64,000 nucleotides of DNA from Candidatus Nitrosotenuis chungbukensis (GTDB lineage Archaea; Thermoproteota; Nitrososphaeria; Nitrososphaerales; Nitrosopumilaceae). Positions 1 to 7,577 of this stretch are shown here, piece by piece. Position numbers and translations under genes: made by a program. The notes below the pieces were generated by a model. The model worked only from the letters and a program-made list of their open reading frames with translations. It made no database searches and was not told the origin of the DNA. Positions within the stretch are counted from its first letter, which is position 1, and each line of letters starts with the position of its first letter. Location of the stretch: the NCBI RefSeq assembly GCF_000685395.1, contig NZ_AVSQ01000012.1, forward strand, positions 62,001-126,000, in the 5' to 3' direction.

Positions 1-14
1 GTTTTCTTGTAACG

Positions 15-32
15 TGGTAAATCACTGATAAT
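15..32 (+). promoter_or_regulatory. Degenerate copy of the 18-bp TCA-N4-TGA element
   Basis: Only the right arm TGATAAT is intact. It ends 43 bases before the ATG of the first gene, the position seen at other copies. Weak on its own. Confidence 0.4.
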
Positions 33-74
33 TTCTACGCGTCTTTTATTAGTAAATTTACAAAAATTGATTCA

Positions 75-452
75 ATGAAAGCAAAATACGCACTAGAACA
101 GTCAGCCCTTGAGCAAAAATGCGATACACTGCTCAAAGAAAATGAAATTCGCTTCGTGGGACTGATCAATTCCATGGGACGACTTGTGGCAGGCGGATTC
201 AAGTCTTGTATAGACTCTCCAGAAGACGAAGCAGAACGACAAAAAATGTACATGGAGCTCGTTTTGAGGGTTTCAATGAGAAAAGATTTTGATTATTGTC
301 TTGGTGAAGTCAAATATTCTGCATCGCGGAGGGAAAAAGCAGTTATGATGAGCTTTCCAATTGATTCGTTTGTGATGCTGATTTCGGCCGAACCAAATGT
401 CGATATTGACAAAACAGCCGGCAAAATAATCAAAACAATTGAGCTAAACTAG
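75..452 (+). CDS. Conserved hypothetical, roadblock-like fold suspected
   Basis: A 125-residue soluble protein with no signal peptide or membrane segment. An N-terminal helix (about residues 1-25) precedes a hydrophobic strand with a small turn (FVGLINSMGRLVAGG) and a C-terminal strand-helix pattern (SFVMLISAEP, then an amphipathic helix). That order resembles small roadblock/LC7-type domains, and thaumarchaea carry many such short single-domain proteins. The family assignment is inference from pattern. Its stop overlaps the convergent permease stop by 4 bp. A TGATAAT half-site lies at the usual distance upstream. No specific function can be assigned. Confidence 0.7.
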   Translation: MKAKYALEQSALEQKCDTLLKENEIRFVGLINSMGRLVAGGFKSCIDSPEDEAERQKMYMELVLRVSMRKDFDYCLGEVKYSASRREKAVMMSFPIDSFVMLISAEPNVDIDKTAGKIIKTIELN

Positions 453-1747
453 TTTTTCAAATTAGATTTTTTTGATAAACGGTTATACAAAAAGTAAAAC
501 AGCATACCTGACACAATAACGCCAATTCCCATCGATATGACATATAGATTTAGCTGAATTAATCCTAAAATTGGCGTGACGATTCCAAGCGCTGCAAGAA
601 CTGGAAATTTTTTTACGTTTAACGGTGATTTGAATGGTCTTTCATAACCTGGCTCTTTGTAGCGCAGCCAAATCAGCGATGAATTCACTAAAATGAAAAC
701 CATGATTATTGTAAATACTGAGATATTTGCAATTGTTATGATGTCCCCTGCAAACACAAATACTATTGACAAAAACCCGATGACTATTACTGCAAGCCAT
801 GGCGTATTTCGTTGTCTGTGTACAACACCAAAAATTGCAGGAAGTGCACTATCTTTCGATATGCCGTAAAGAATTCTTGATCCTGATACTAGCATGATGA
901 GGACAGTGTTTGTAGTCGCAAATAACGCAATAAATGAAAGAATAATTTGTGCCTGTGGACCTAGCGCTTTTTTTACGACGTCTGCAAGCGGAGCAATAGA
1001 AGAATCTAACTCTTGCCAACTAAGAACACGAATTGTAGATACTGAAACCAAAACATAGACTATCGCAGTAATTGATATTGAAAGAATGATTGCCCTTGGG
1101 AGCACCTTTTTTGGATTACGTATCTCTTCTGCAATATTTGCAATATTTTCAAATCCAATATATGCAAAAAACACTAATGTGAATGCAGAAAATATGCCGT
1201 CTAAACCATGAGGTGTATCAAAATAATCAATCTGCGCATTACCAAATAACGCAAATCCAATCCAGATGACAAGTGTAAGGCCTGCCGCTTCTATTATGGT
1301 AAAAATCACGTTCATCGAAGATGATTCTCTTATTCCAAAAAAATTAACAAATGATAACACGATAATTATCAATATTGCTGAAATCAAAACTGGTGCGCCA
1401 AACAAGTCTGCAAAATATCCACCAAAACCCAATGCAATAGTTGATGCTGAAATTATTGCAACAAATAACGTGAGCCAGCCAACGATAAATGCCACAAAAT
1501 TATTTTTAAATGCGTTTTTTACAAAAGAATATTCCGCAGCAGCTTTTGGATACATTGAGGAAAGCTCCGCATAGCTTAACCCTGTAAACACTGCAGCCAG
1601 TGCAGCCAAAACGAACGAAATCCATAACGAGTTTCCAGCCATTCCAGCTGCGTCTCCAATGAGTGCATAAATTCCAGCGCCAAGTATGAGACCTACCCCA
1701 TACATCGTGGTCTGAAAAAGGCCAAGATGCCGCTTAAGCTCTGCCAT
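449..1747 (-). CDS. APC-superfamily amino acid permease
   Basis: A 432-residue integral membrane protein with about 12 hydrophobic segments. The first segment carries the glycine-rich signature GLILGAGIYALIG typical of amino acid/polyamine/organocation transporters. Conserved elements later in the protein (FFAYIGFENIANIAEE in TM6, then a cytosolic basic loop) match the cationic amino acid transporter branch. It should import amino acids using a cation gradient; the substrate cannot be read from sequence. Start is ATG. A copy of the 18-bp element lies 40 bases upstream, and a second copy belongs to the adjacent RNA candidate. Confidence 0.9.
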   Translation of the reverse strand: MAELKRHLGLFQTTMYGVGLILGAGIYALIGDAAGMAGNSLWISFVLAALAAVFTGLSYAELSSMYPKAAAEYSFVKNAFKNNFVAFIVGWLTLFVAIISASTIALGFGGYFADLFGAPVLISAILIIIVLSFVNFFGIRESSSMNVIFTIIEAAGLTLVIWIGFALFGNAQIDYFDTPHGLDGIFSAFTLVFFAYIGFENIANIAEEIRNPKKVLPRAIILSISITAIVYVLVSVSTIRVLSWQELDSSIAPLADVVKKALGPQAQIILSFIALFATTNTVLIMLVSGSRILYGISKDSALPAIFGVVHRQRNTPWLAVIVIGFLSIVFVFAGDIITIANISVFTIIMVFILVNSSLIWLRYKEPGYERPFKSPLNVKKFPVLAALGIVTPILGLIQLNLYVISMGIGVIVSGMLFYFLYNRLSKKSNLKN

Positions 1748-1786
1748 GGTTTTTTGCTGTTTGATAATTATTTTATCTCTTTAATG

Positions 1787-1804
1787 AGATTCAAAGATGA
1801 TAAC
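1787..1804 (-). promoter_or_regulatory. 18-bp element upstream of APC permease
   Basis: AGATTCA-aaga-TGATAAC has the intact TCA-N4-TGA core. Its near edge is 40 bases from the permease ATG. Confidence 0.55.
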
Positions 1805-1818
1805 TGGATTCATGCCTA

Positions 1819-1836
1819 ATTTTCAGGACTGATAAT
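1819..1836 (+). promoter_or_regulatory. 18-bp element upstream of RNA candidate 1
   Basis: ATTTTCA-ggac-TGATAAT. No protein start lies 40-43 bases downstream. The 5' arm of a long hairpin begins exactly 41 bases on, and a TATA-like TTAAATAC (1848-1855) sits between. Confidence 0.65.
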
Positions 1837-1876
1837 CATAATTTTCGTTAAATACTGATAATATGATAATATGGCT

Positions 1877-1941
1877 AAATTGGAAGGAGTGGCCTGATTC
1901 TGTTTCCCCCAACTAATCCTTGACACTCTCTTCCAGTTTTT
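1877..1941 (+). ncRNA. Candidate small RNA 1, hairpin with oligo-U end
   Basis: Bases 1877-1891 pair with 1924-1939 in a stem of 10 plus 5 base pairs, broken by one bulged U at 1929. The stem includes one G-U pair that only works on the plus strand. The loop is 32 bases and holds a run of five C. The stem runs directly into TTTTT (1937-1941), a plausible terminator. TATA (1848-1855) and the 18-bp element (1819-1836) are spaced exactly as at protein genes, placing the transcript start at the first base of the stem. No ORF fits. Homology to a known RNA family was not recognised. Confidence 0.55.
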
Positions 1942-1949
1942 AATAACAT

Positions 1950-1967
1950 GGTTTCAATTATGAAAAT
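1950..1967 (+). promoter_or_regulatory. 18-bp element upstream of cupredoxin-like gene
   Basis: GGTTTCA-atta-TGAAAAT, 41 bases before the ATG at 2008. This favours that ATG over the TTG two codons earlier. Confidence 0.6.
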
Positions 1968-2007
1968 TGTATTCTCTATACATATAGAATAAAGCAAAAT
2001 TTTGTCT

Positions 2008-2472
2008 ATGAATGGTGATAAGAAATTTCTAATTTTTGGGCTGGTTGGGGGCTTTGTTGCACTTGCGGCAATTTTTGGCTATGCGAGCATGGGGTACGTA
2101 AGACCGTTTAACATCTTTTGGCCGGAGGAAGTAAGGCAGACACTAGAATTTCGAAATGTAGGTGGAGAAACGGTGGTGGTAGGAACAGTTGGAAACGCTG
2201 GTACAAACCCAGACCTGATCATGAGGACTGGCGACTTTTCCTACATCATTACGGTAAAAAACAAAGACACAATTCCGCATCAGTTGTATGTGGACGGCGT
2301 TGACATTAAAACAAAGTTACTATTGCCAGAAGAAGAGGACAAAATAATCATTCGCAGTAAAAATGACGCCATGTTTAACTATTATGATATATCTGATGGA
2401 AAAAAGTTTCTTGGAACAATTCAAGTAGTCCACGTAATTCCAATTGATAGGCTAGAAGCAAATAACAAGTAG
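2008..2472 (+). CDS. Membrane-anchored cupredoxin-like protein, hypothetical
   Basis: A 154-residue protein with one N-terminal transmembrane anchor (about residues 7-26) and an extracytoplasmic domain rich in beta strands. The segment around IPHQLYVDG and a final strand ending GTIQVVHVIP look like a cupredoxin fold. The Cys-His-Met copper ligands expected near the C-terminus are missing, so copper binding is doubtful. The ATG was chosen over an upstream in-frame TTG because it has the usual spacing to the 18-bp element. The malate dehydrogenase gene follows after 22 bases and may be co-transcribed. Confidence 0.65.
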   Translation: MNGDKKFLIFGLVGGFVALAAIFGYASMGYVRPFNIFWPEEVRQTLEFRNVGGETVVVGTVGNAGTNPDLIMRTGDFSYIITVKNKDTIPHQLYVDGVDIKTKLLLPEEEDKIIIRSKNDAMFNYYDISDGKKFLGTIQVVHVIPIDRLEANNK

Positions 2473-2494
2473 CTGGAATATTCATAGGGAATAT

Positions 2495-3415
2495 ATGATT
2501 TCAATAATTGGTGCTGGAAAAGTGGGTTCTGCGGCTGCTTTCCTTTGCGGATCTTTTTCACTAGATGACATTGTTCTGATTAATCGAGATGAAAAAAAGG
2601 CAATTGGTGAAGCATTCGATATTACAAATGCAATTCCCGCATCTTCATCAATATCAATTACTGGAACCAGTGATTATTCCAAAATAAAAGATTCCAAAGT
2701 GATTGTAATTACTGCAAGTAGTGGTATACACCTACAAAGCAGAAGTGAGATAATGTATGATCAGGCAAAAATGATTCAGAAAATAGCCTCAAATATTGTA
2801 AAATATGCACCAGACTCAAAAATTCTAATGATTACAAACCCTGTGGACGTCCTCACTTATGTAGTACAAAAAGAGACCTCATTTTCACCAAAAAACGTAA
2901 TCGGCGTTGCCTCGAGTCTTGACTCTGGCAGATTTAGGTATCTCCTAGCGCAAGAATTTGGAGCAAACCAATCTGAAATTCAAAATGCAATGGTAATGGG
3001 TGAACATGACGATACGATGGTTCCAATATTTTCACAAGCAAAATACAATGGAAAACCTGTAACTAATTTTTTAGACGATGCGCAAATATTGAAAATTACT
3101 CTGGCTGTTAGAAACTATTGGAAATATCTACGAGACTATAAAGGGCACTCAGCTTTTGGTATTGCAAAGAATACGTTTGACATAATCAAGAGTATAATCA
3201 AAGATGAAACACTAGATGTTCCTGCATCCGTTTTACTCGATGGGCAGTATGGATTGTATGATGTTTGTATCGGAATTCCTCTTACGATCAGCAAAAATGG
3301 TGTGGATAAAACCCACCAAATTGAAATTACGCAAAACGAAAAAGAATCTTTATCCAAATCGGCTTACACTGTAAAAAACAACATCATAAAAGTATTGGAT
3401 TTTCTGAAAAACTAG
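2495..3415 (+). CDS. mdh: Malate dehydrogenase (LDH-like family)
   Basis: This 306-residue NAD(P)-dependent enzyme interconverts malate and oxaloacetate. The N-terminal Rossmann motif GAGKVG (residues 6-11), the MITNPVDVLTY strand and the active-site stretch MGEHDDTMVP with the catalytic His define the family. SRSEIMYDQ carries the substrate-loop arginine. The usual GEHGDS motif reads GEHDDT here. Length matches archaeal MDHs of about 300-325 residues. The gene converges with the nuclease-like gene, sharing 4 bp. A role in the TCA cycle or hydroxypropionate/hydroxybutyrate-linked carbon metabolism follows from the family; lactate as substrate is less likely but not excluded. Confidence 0.88.
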   Translation: MISIIGAGKVGSAAAFLCGSFSLDDIVLINRDEKKAIGEAFDITNAIPASSSISITGTSDYSKIKDSKVIVITASSGIHLQSRSEIMYDQAKMIQKIASNIVKYAPDSKILMITNPVDVLTYVVQKETSFSPKNVIGVASSLDSGRFRYLLAQEFGANQSEIQNAMVMGEHDDTMVPIFSQAKYNGKPVTNFLDDAQILKITLAVRNYWKYLRDYKGHSAFGIAKNTFDIIKSIIKDETLDVPASVLLDGQYGLYDVCIGIPLTISKNGVDKTHQIEITQNEKESLSKSAYTVKNNIIKVLDFLKN

Positions 3416-4230
3416 GTTATGATCTGATTTACCAGTTTTTGTAAAGATAAAATCCTCCTTATTGGAATCTTTGTCTTGTGTGCAAATTCTCCAATGTCGA
3501 TATCTAGCAGATCTTTTGCAATCATTATTTTATTTTGAAAAAACGATTCCAATTCTCTTCCAGTTGGGCTTAATATCGTAATGGGGTACAGCTTTTTGTC
3601 CTCAATCATCCTTTCCAATCCAGCATCTTGGGGATATCTCCATGACAATATTTTTTGGCCTACACAATTTGCATATTTTATCACGTCAGACGATACTTTG
3701 GTATTGCAGACAAGCATTTCATTGTCAAATTTGTCGGCAAGGTCCAAAAATCGTGCATGCGTGTACAATGATTCTTTTAGCCCTGTGTATTTTCCGGGTA
3801 AATTATGATATTTACACTCAACGAGCCATTTTCTTTTATCTCGATCCGATTCCACTGTAAGATCCACCTCATGTGTGATGCATCTGCCCTGAACCTCCGA
3901 ACTTATTGATCTTACAGTATACCCATATTTTTCAAGAATCTGCCCAACGAAAGTCTCAAATGAAAATCCTGCAGGACCCATCATCATTATTGATTCTTTT
4001 AGGCGGTATCTTTGCTTGATGGCTGGGCTTTCCGTTTGCAAGAGAAGATTGAGTACCATGCTGTAGATCTGCTTTGTGGTCATTCCGTGATGTATTTGGT
4101 GATGGACTTGCCTAGCTATTTTTTTAGCTGATCTTGGGTTTGCGCCTGCCCTAATACATGTAGATTCTACTTTTCTGACATCGAATGTTGCCTTTTCCCC
4201 ATTTGCTTTTATTATTATGATTTTTTTCAA
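3412..4230 (-). CDS. ATP-cone plus Mrr-like PD-(D/E)XK nuclease
   Basis: 272 residues. Residues 1-85 form an ATP-cone domain (ANGEKATFDVRKVESTCIRAG and a helical remainder), the allosteric nucleotide-binding module of ribonucleotide reductases and NrdR. Residues 90-190 read as a restriction-endonuclease fold: FSFETFVGQILEKYGY, then HEVDLTVES and WLVECKYH, giving the D-x(n)-E-x-K catalytic set. The C-terminal 70 residues are helical. The start codon is TTG. The pairing suggests nucleotide-gated DNA cleavage or repair rather than a classical restriction system; no methylase is nearby. Function is inferred. Confidence 0.75.
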   Translation of the reverse strand: MKKIIIIKANGEKATFDVRKVESTCIRAGANPRSAKKIARQVHHQIHHGMTTKQIYSMVLNLLLQTESPAIKQRYRLKESIMMMGPAGFSFETFVGQILEKYGYTVRSISSEVQGRCITHEVDLTVESDRDKRKWLVECKYHNLPGKYTGLKESLYTHARFLDLADKFDNEMLVCNTKVSSDVIKYANCVGQKILSWRYPQDAGLERMIEDKKLYPITILSPTGRELESFFQNKIMIAKDLLDIDIGEFAHKTKIPIRRILSLQKLVNQIIT

Positions 4231-4338
4231 AGGCCTTACTCATTCCAAAAATCTAATTTTTATGTCTGACATGAAATAAAATACGATAAAGTGTATTTAT
4301 TAAATTTAGACAAATCCCATCTCTGAGAATCTTATTTT

Positions 4339-4356
4339 GTTTTCAATTCTGAAAAT
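4339..4356 (+). promoter_or_regulatory. 18-bp element upstream of Met-rich gene
   Basis: GTTTTCA-attc-TGAAAAT, 40 bases before the ATG at 4396. This selects that ATG over an in-frame upstream candidate. Confidence 0.6.
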
Positions 4357-4395
4357 CGTCTCGTCTTGTATATACTGCAAATTGTGATCGCACGC

Positions 4396-4821
4396 ATGGT
4401 AAATCAATATGTTTGGGTTGGTATTGCAATCGGCGTATTCATTGCAGGCCTGGGCATCGGTTCTGCGATAAATCAGTACTTCATCACTCCTAACATGATG
4501 GCGCAAAATATGCAACAAATGATGCAAAATCCATCACAAAGGCAACAAATGATGAATCAGTGGATGCAAGATCCACAGGTTATGACTGATTTGATGAATA
4601 CAATGATGTCAAATCCACAAGTAATGCAACAAATGCATCAAATGATGATGGACAATCCAGAACACACCAAGCAAATGCATCAAATGATGATGGACAATCC
4701 AGAACACACCAAGCAAATGCATCAAATGATGATGGACAATCCAGAACACATGAAACAGATGATGAAAATGATGAAAAACATGACTGGTGTGATGGATCCA
4801 ATGATGCATGGTAGCCAATAA
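4396..4821 (+). CDS. Membrane-anchored Met/His-rich repeat protein
   Basis: 141 residues: an N-terminal transmembrane anchor (about residues 4-25, WVGIAIGVFIAGLGIG), then an extracytoplasmic tail made almost entirely of Met, Gln, His, Asn and Asp. Three copies of a 14-residue unit (HQMMMDNPEHTKQM, the last with a change) occupy roughly residues 79-120, followed by MMKMMKNM. Clustered Met and His resemble periplasmic copper-handling segments such as those of PcoE/CopK or SilE, so Cu(I) binding is a reasonable inference for a copper-dependent ammonia oxidiser. No enzyme domain is present. It lies next to a CCC1-type metal transporter. Confidence 0.75.
   Translation: MVNQYVWVGIAIGVFIAGLGIGSAINQYFITPNMMAQNMQQMMQNPSQRQQMMNQWMQDPQVMTDLMNTMMSNPQVMQQMHQMMMDNPEHTKQMHQMMMDNPEHTKQMHQMMMDNPEHMKQMMKMMKNMTGVMDPMMHGSQ
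4630..4758 (+). repeat. Three in-frame 42-bp tandem repeats
   Basis: Units start at 4630, 4672 and 4714. The first two are identical at DNA level. The third matches for 36 bases, then drifts (Thr codon to Met). The period encodes 14 residues, and the near identity indicates recent duplication or ongoing slippage. Confidence 0.9.
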
Positions 4822-4841
4822 TAACGAAATCTCGCTTTTTT

Positions 4842-4859
4842 ATTTTCAAACCTGATTTT
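4842..4859 (+). promoter_or_regulatory. 18-bp element upstream of VIT1/CCC1 transporter
   Basis: ATTTTCA-aacc-TGATTTT, 40 bases before the second of two adjacent ATG codons (4899). Confidence 0.6.
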
Positions 4860-4898
4860 TTCAAACCATTTTTAATCTTCCAACTTCAACTTGAAATG

Positions 4899-5585
4899 AT
4901 GAAGTGGCACTTGGAGGATTTTGTTTACGGTTCCATAGATGGCTCTGTAACAACTTTTGCTATAGTTGCAGGAGCGATTGGTGCGTCATTATCGCCAATG
5001 GTTATACTTATTCTTGGGTTTGCCAATCTATTTGCAGATGGATTTTCAATGGCAATTGGAAATTATCAGGCGTCAAAAGCTAGAATAGAATTCATTCAGA
5101 AAGAAAGGAAAAGGGAAGAATGGGAAATTGATAACATGGCCGAATCTGAAAAACAGGAAATACGTGACATTTATGCGAAAAAAGGATTCACAAGTGATCT
5201 TTTGGATGAAATTGTCAGAGTCATCACTGCAAGAAAAAAAGTTTGGATAGACACGATGATGAAAGAAGAACTTGGTCTAATCGAAGATGGTAGAAAGCCA
5301 ACTGATACCGCACTAAGTACCTTTTTTGGATTTAATATGATTGGACTAATTCCACTAATCCCGTTTATTTTTCTTTATACTACCGGCTTATCAGTTTCTG
5401 TTTCTGATAGCTTTTTGTATTCTGTTGTTTTTACATGCGGTGCATTTTTCCTAATTGGAATAATCAAAGGAAAAATTGTTAAAAGATCACTCTTCCGTTC
5501 TGGTCTGACTACCCTAATGGTTGGAGGAATTGCCGCAACTGTTGCCTATGCAGTTGGTTATTTGTTGAGTTATTTTATCAAATGA
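4899..5585 (+). CDS. VIT1/CCC1-family Fe2+/Mn2+ transporter
   Basis: A 228-residue membrane protein with about five transmembrane segments. The first (residues 7-60) has the family pattern: DFVYGSIDGSVTTFAIVAGA, then GFANLFADGFSMAIGNY with the metal-binding acidic residue in TM2. A cytosolic acidic/basic stretch (KERKREEWEID...) corresponds to the metal-binding domain of plant and yeast members. The family exports or stores iron or manganese. Start is the second ATG, chosen by spacing to the upstream element. The stop abuts the convergent CBS gene directly. Confidence 0.88.
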   Translation: MKWHLEDFVYGSIDGSVTTFAIVAGAIGASLSPMVILILGFANLFADGFSMAIGNYQASKARIEFIQKERKREEWEIDNMAESEKQEIRDIYAKKGFTSDLLDEIVRVITARKKVWIDTMMKEELGLIEDGRKPTDTALSTFFGFNMIGLIPLIPFIFLYTTGLSVSVSDSFLYSVVFTCGAFFLIGIIKGKIVKRSLFRSGLTTLMVGGIAATVAYAVGYLLSYFIK

Positions 5586-6062
5586 TTAATAATTTGCCAC
5601 TGCTTCTTCGCTGTCATCATCAAATATTTTGGAAAGTGCCCTGTAGTACATCTTTCTCATATCTTCTTTATTACAGACAGTAAACAGCTTGACAATGTCA
5701 GTTGCAGTGACAATTCCCAATAATTGATCTCCATCTATTACCGGAAGCTTGCGCACTTTTCTGGAATACATCAGGTCTGCAGCGACCCAAGCTTCGTCAT
5801 CTGGGCCTATGTGGATAAGTGGAGATGACATCACCTGCCTCACTTTTGTCTGTATTGGGTATGCGTGAGCAGCAATCTTTATTGCGAAATCTCTATCTGT
5901 CATGATTCCAAGGGGAGTATTTTTTTCCATTATTAGAACAGCACCAACACCGGCCTTTTCCATCGTCTTTGCAGCTTCATTTACTGTAACTGAGGAATCT
6001 ACTGAAATTATGGCCCTTGTCATTATGTCCTTTACAAGAATTATTTGAGGTGTCTGTGCCAT
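5586..6062 (-). CDS. Two-CBS-domain protein
   Basis: 158 residues with a CBS pair (residues about 8-62 and 73-128). Each half ends in the usual strand with a following Asp or Thr (LGIMTDRDFAIK; LGIVTATDIVKLF). The C-terminal 30 residues are helical and acidic. CBS pairs bind adenosine ligands (AMP, ATP, SAM); no effector domain is attached, so it probably signals through a partner. The ATG is placed 16 codons inside the longest frame because the 18-bp element and the TATA-like ATATTTATTAT are correctly spaced for it. Confidence 0.85.
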   Translation of the reverse strand: MAQTPQIILVKDIMTRAIISVDSSVTVNEAAKTMEKAGVGAVLIMEKNTPLGIMTDRDFAIKIAAHAYPIQTKVRQVMSSPLIHIGPDDEAWVAADLMYSRKVRKLPVIDGDQLLGIVTATDIVKLFTVCNKEDMRKMYYRALSKIFDDDSEEAVANY

Positions 6063-6102
6063 TGATTGAATAATAAATATTTGATATATGAGTAATATGC
6101 GA

Positions 6103-6120
6103 ATTATCAACGCTGAAAAT
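6103..6120. promoter_or_regulatory. 18-bp element between divergent CBS and USP genes
   Basis: ATTATCA-acgc-TGAAAAT. It is 41 bases from the leftward CBS start and 51 bases (one helical turn more) from the rightward USP start. Confidence 0.65.
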
Positions 6121-6170
6121 CAATTTAGATAATCAATGCGTGTTTTTAATCTTGGACAAAATAACTAATC

Positions 6171-6605
6171 TTGATCTTGGTAAACTCTAAAATCAAAAGA
6201 ATCCTAGTTGCGCTTGACGGTTCAAAAGGATCCTCTGGAGCATTGGATGAAGCAATTTATCTTGCTAGAGAGTGTCAGGCAACGCTTTTTGGCATATATG
6301 TAATTCCTCTGTTTTCGGTTAATTACAGAAAACCGTCATCTAGTTTAGCAAAGATGTTTTTGGAAAATGGGCATAAAGTTCTAGAAGAAGCAAAAATAAG
6401 ATCTGCACGAAATGGAATCTTATTTTATGGAAAAATTGTAAATGGAAACGAGGGATACAAAATCATATCCTATGCAAAAGGAAACAAAATAGACATGATA
6501 GTGTTAGGATCACGGGGAAACAGTAATGTCAAAGAGCTCTTTCTTGGAAGTGTATCACATTACGTGGCTCACAAATCATCGATCCCGGTTCTTGTTGTAA
6601 AATAA
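6171..6605 (+). CDS. Universal stress protein (UspA family), ATP-binding type
   Basis: A 144-residue single Usp domain. The N-terminal strand RILVALDGS and the C-terminal nucleotide motif G-S-R-G-x9-G-S (GSRGNSNVKELFLGS) mark the ATP-binding subclass. TTG start with TTTTTAAT as TATA 26 bases upstream, suggesting a leaderless or near-leaderless message. It is divergent from a CBS gene and followed by a four-CBS gene. Usp proteins act in the cytosol in starvation, redox or energy stress, but the client here is unknown. Confidence 0.88.
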   Translation: MILVNSKIKRILVALDGSKGSSGALDEAIYLARECQATLFGIYVIPLFSVNYRKPSSSLAKMFLENGHKVLEEAKIRSARNGILFYGKIVNGNEGYKIISYAKGNKIDMIVLGSRGNSNVKELFLGSVSHYVAHKSSIPVLVVK

Positions 6606-6614
6606 CAGATAATG

Positions 6615-6632
6615 ATTCTCAAGCATGATATT
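6615..6632 (+). promoter_or_regulatory. 18-bp element upstream of four-CBS gene
   Basis: ATTCTCA-agca-TGATATT, 42 bases before the GTG start. TATTTAAT at 6644-6651 is the TATA box. Confidence 0.65.
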
Positions 6633-6673
6633 CTTGTCTGCTGTATTTAATCCTCAAAAATTAATACCGTAAT

Positions 6674-7540
6674 GTGCTCATAAAGAATCCTGGTTTACGC
6701 AGTACCCTGATAAAAAAAGCTATAACCATCACACCGCAAACCGGCATACTTGATGCAATCGAGGTAATCCAAAAGTACAGAATTGGAAGACTGGTGGTTA
6801 TAGACAGGACAAGAAAGCCCATTGGAATTATAACTGAGAAAGATATGCTCAAAGCACTATATCCGCTAGATAGCAAGCCAATCGGTTCAATTCGAGTAGG
6901 GGATTTAATGTCAAAAAACCTGATCACTGTAACAAAAAAAGACTCTGTGTATCGATGTGCAAAAATAATGAAAGACAATAACATAAGCTCAGTAATCGTA
7001 TTGCATGATGATGGCAATCTTGATGGGATTTTAACAAAGACTGATCTAGTTTTTAATTTTCTAAATCAAGAATCCACTCCACTTAAGATATCGAAAATTA
7101 TGACAACAAAAGTTGTTACTGTTTCGCAAAAAGATTCTTTATTCTTAGTTGAAAGCATGTTGATAAACAACAAAATTTCAAGAGTCGTAGTTGTACAAAA
7201 TCAAAAACCTATAGGAATTATTACCTATAGGGATTTTATTCCAGCAAGAATACCAAATAGACTTGGGACATATACGGATCCAAATGAGCTAAGGGATATG
7301 TGGTACAACCCACATCCAAATCAATTCAACATAAATCAACTAAGTTATGTCTTGACATTCAAAGCAGAGGATATCATGACCAAGAATCCAGTAACAATAG
7401 AGGACTCTGACGATGTTTCCATGGCTGCCCTTGTTATGTATAGGTACGGCATAAGTGGAATTCCTGTAGTGAAACAATCCAAACTGGTGGGAATCGTTAC
7501 AAAATCTGATATTGTATTTGCGTTAGCAGAAGAAGCTTGA
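6674..7540 (+). CDS. Four-CBS-domain protein
   Basis: 288 residues comprising two CBS pairs (about 12-130 and 140-285). Repeated endings such as PIGIITEKDMLKA, LDGILTKTDLV, PIGIITYRDFIPA and LVGIVTKSDIVFA mark the four domains. A linker of about 35 residues with a DPNEL and NPHPNQF stretch separates domains 3 and 4. Closely similar architecture recurs at 24645-25505. It probably binds adenine nucleotides; no effector domain. GTG start chosen by spacing to TATA and the upstream element. Confidence 0.88.
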   Translation: MLIKNPGLRSTLIKKAITITPQTGILDAIEVIQKYRIGRLVVIDRTRKPIGIITEKDMLKALYPLDSKPIGSIRVGDLMSKNLITVTKKDSVYRCAKIMKDNNISSVIVLHDDGNLDGILTKTDLVFNFLNQESTPLKISKIMTTKVVTVSQKDSLFLVESMLINNKISRVVVVQNQKPIGIITYRDFIPARIPNRLGTYTDPNELRDMWYNPHPNQFNINQLSYVLTFKAEDIMTKNPVTIEDSDDVSMAALVMYRYGISGIPVVKQSKLVGIVTKSDIVFALAEEA

Positions 7541-7577
7541 CATTCCAGGAAGACTATCTCACAACTGCTAATCTAAA

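Noticed and set aside
4580-4864. Repetitive minus-strand frames opposite the Met-rich gene
   Set aside because: They are translations of the complement of the 42-bp repeats; no start context or promoter on that strand.
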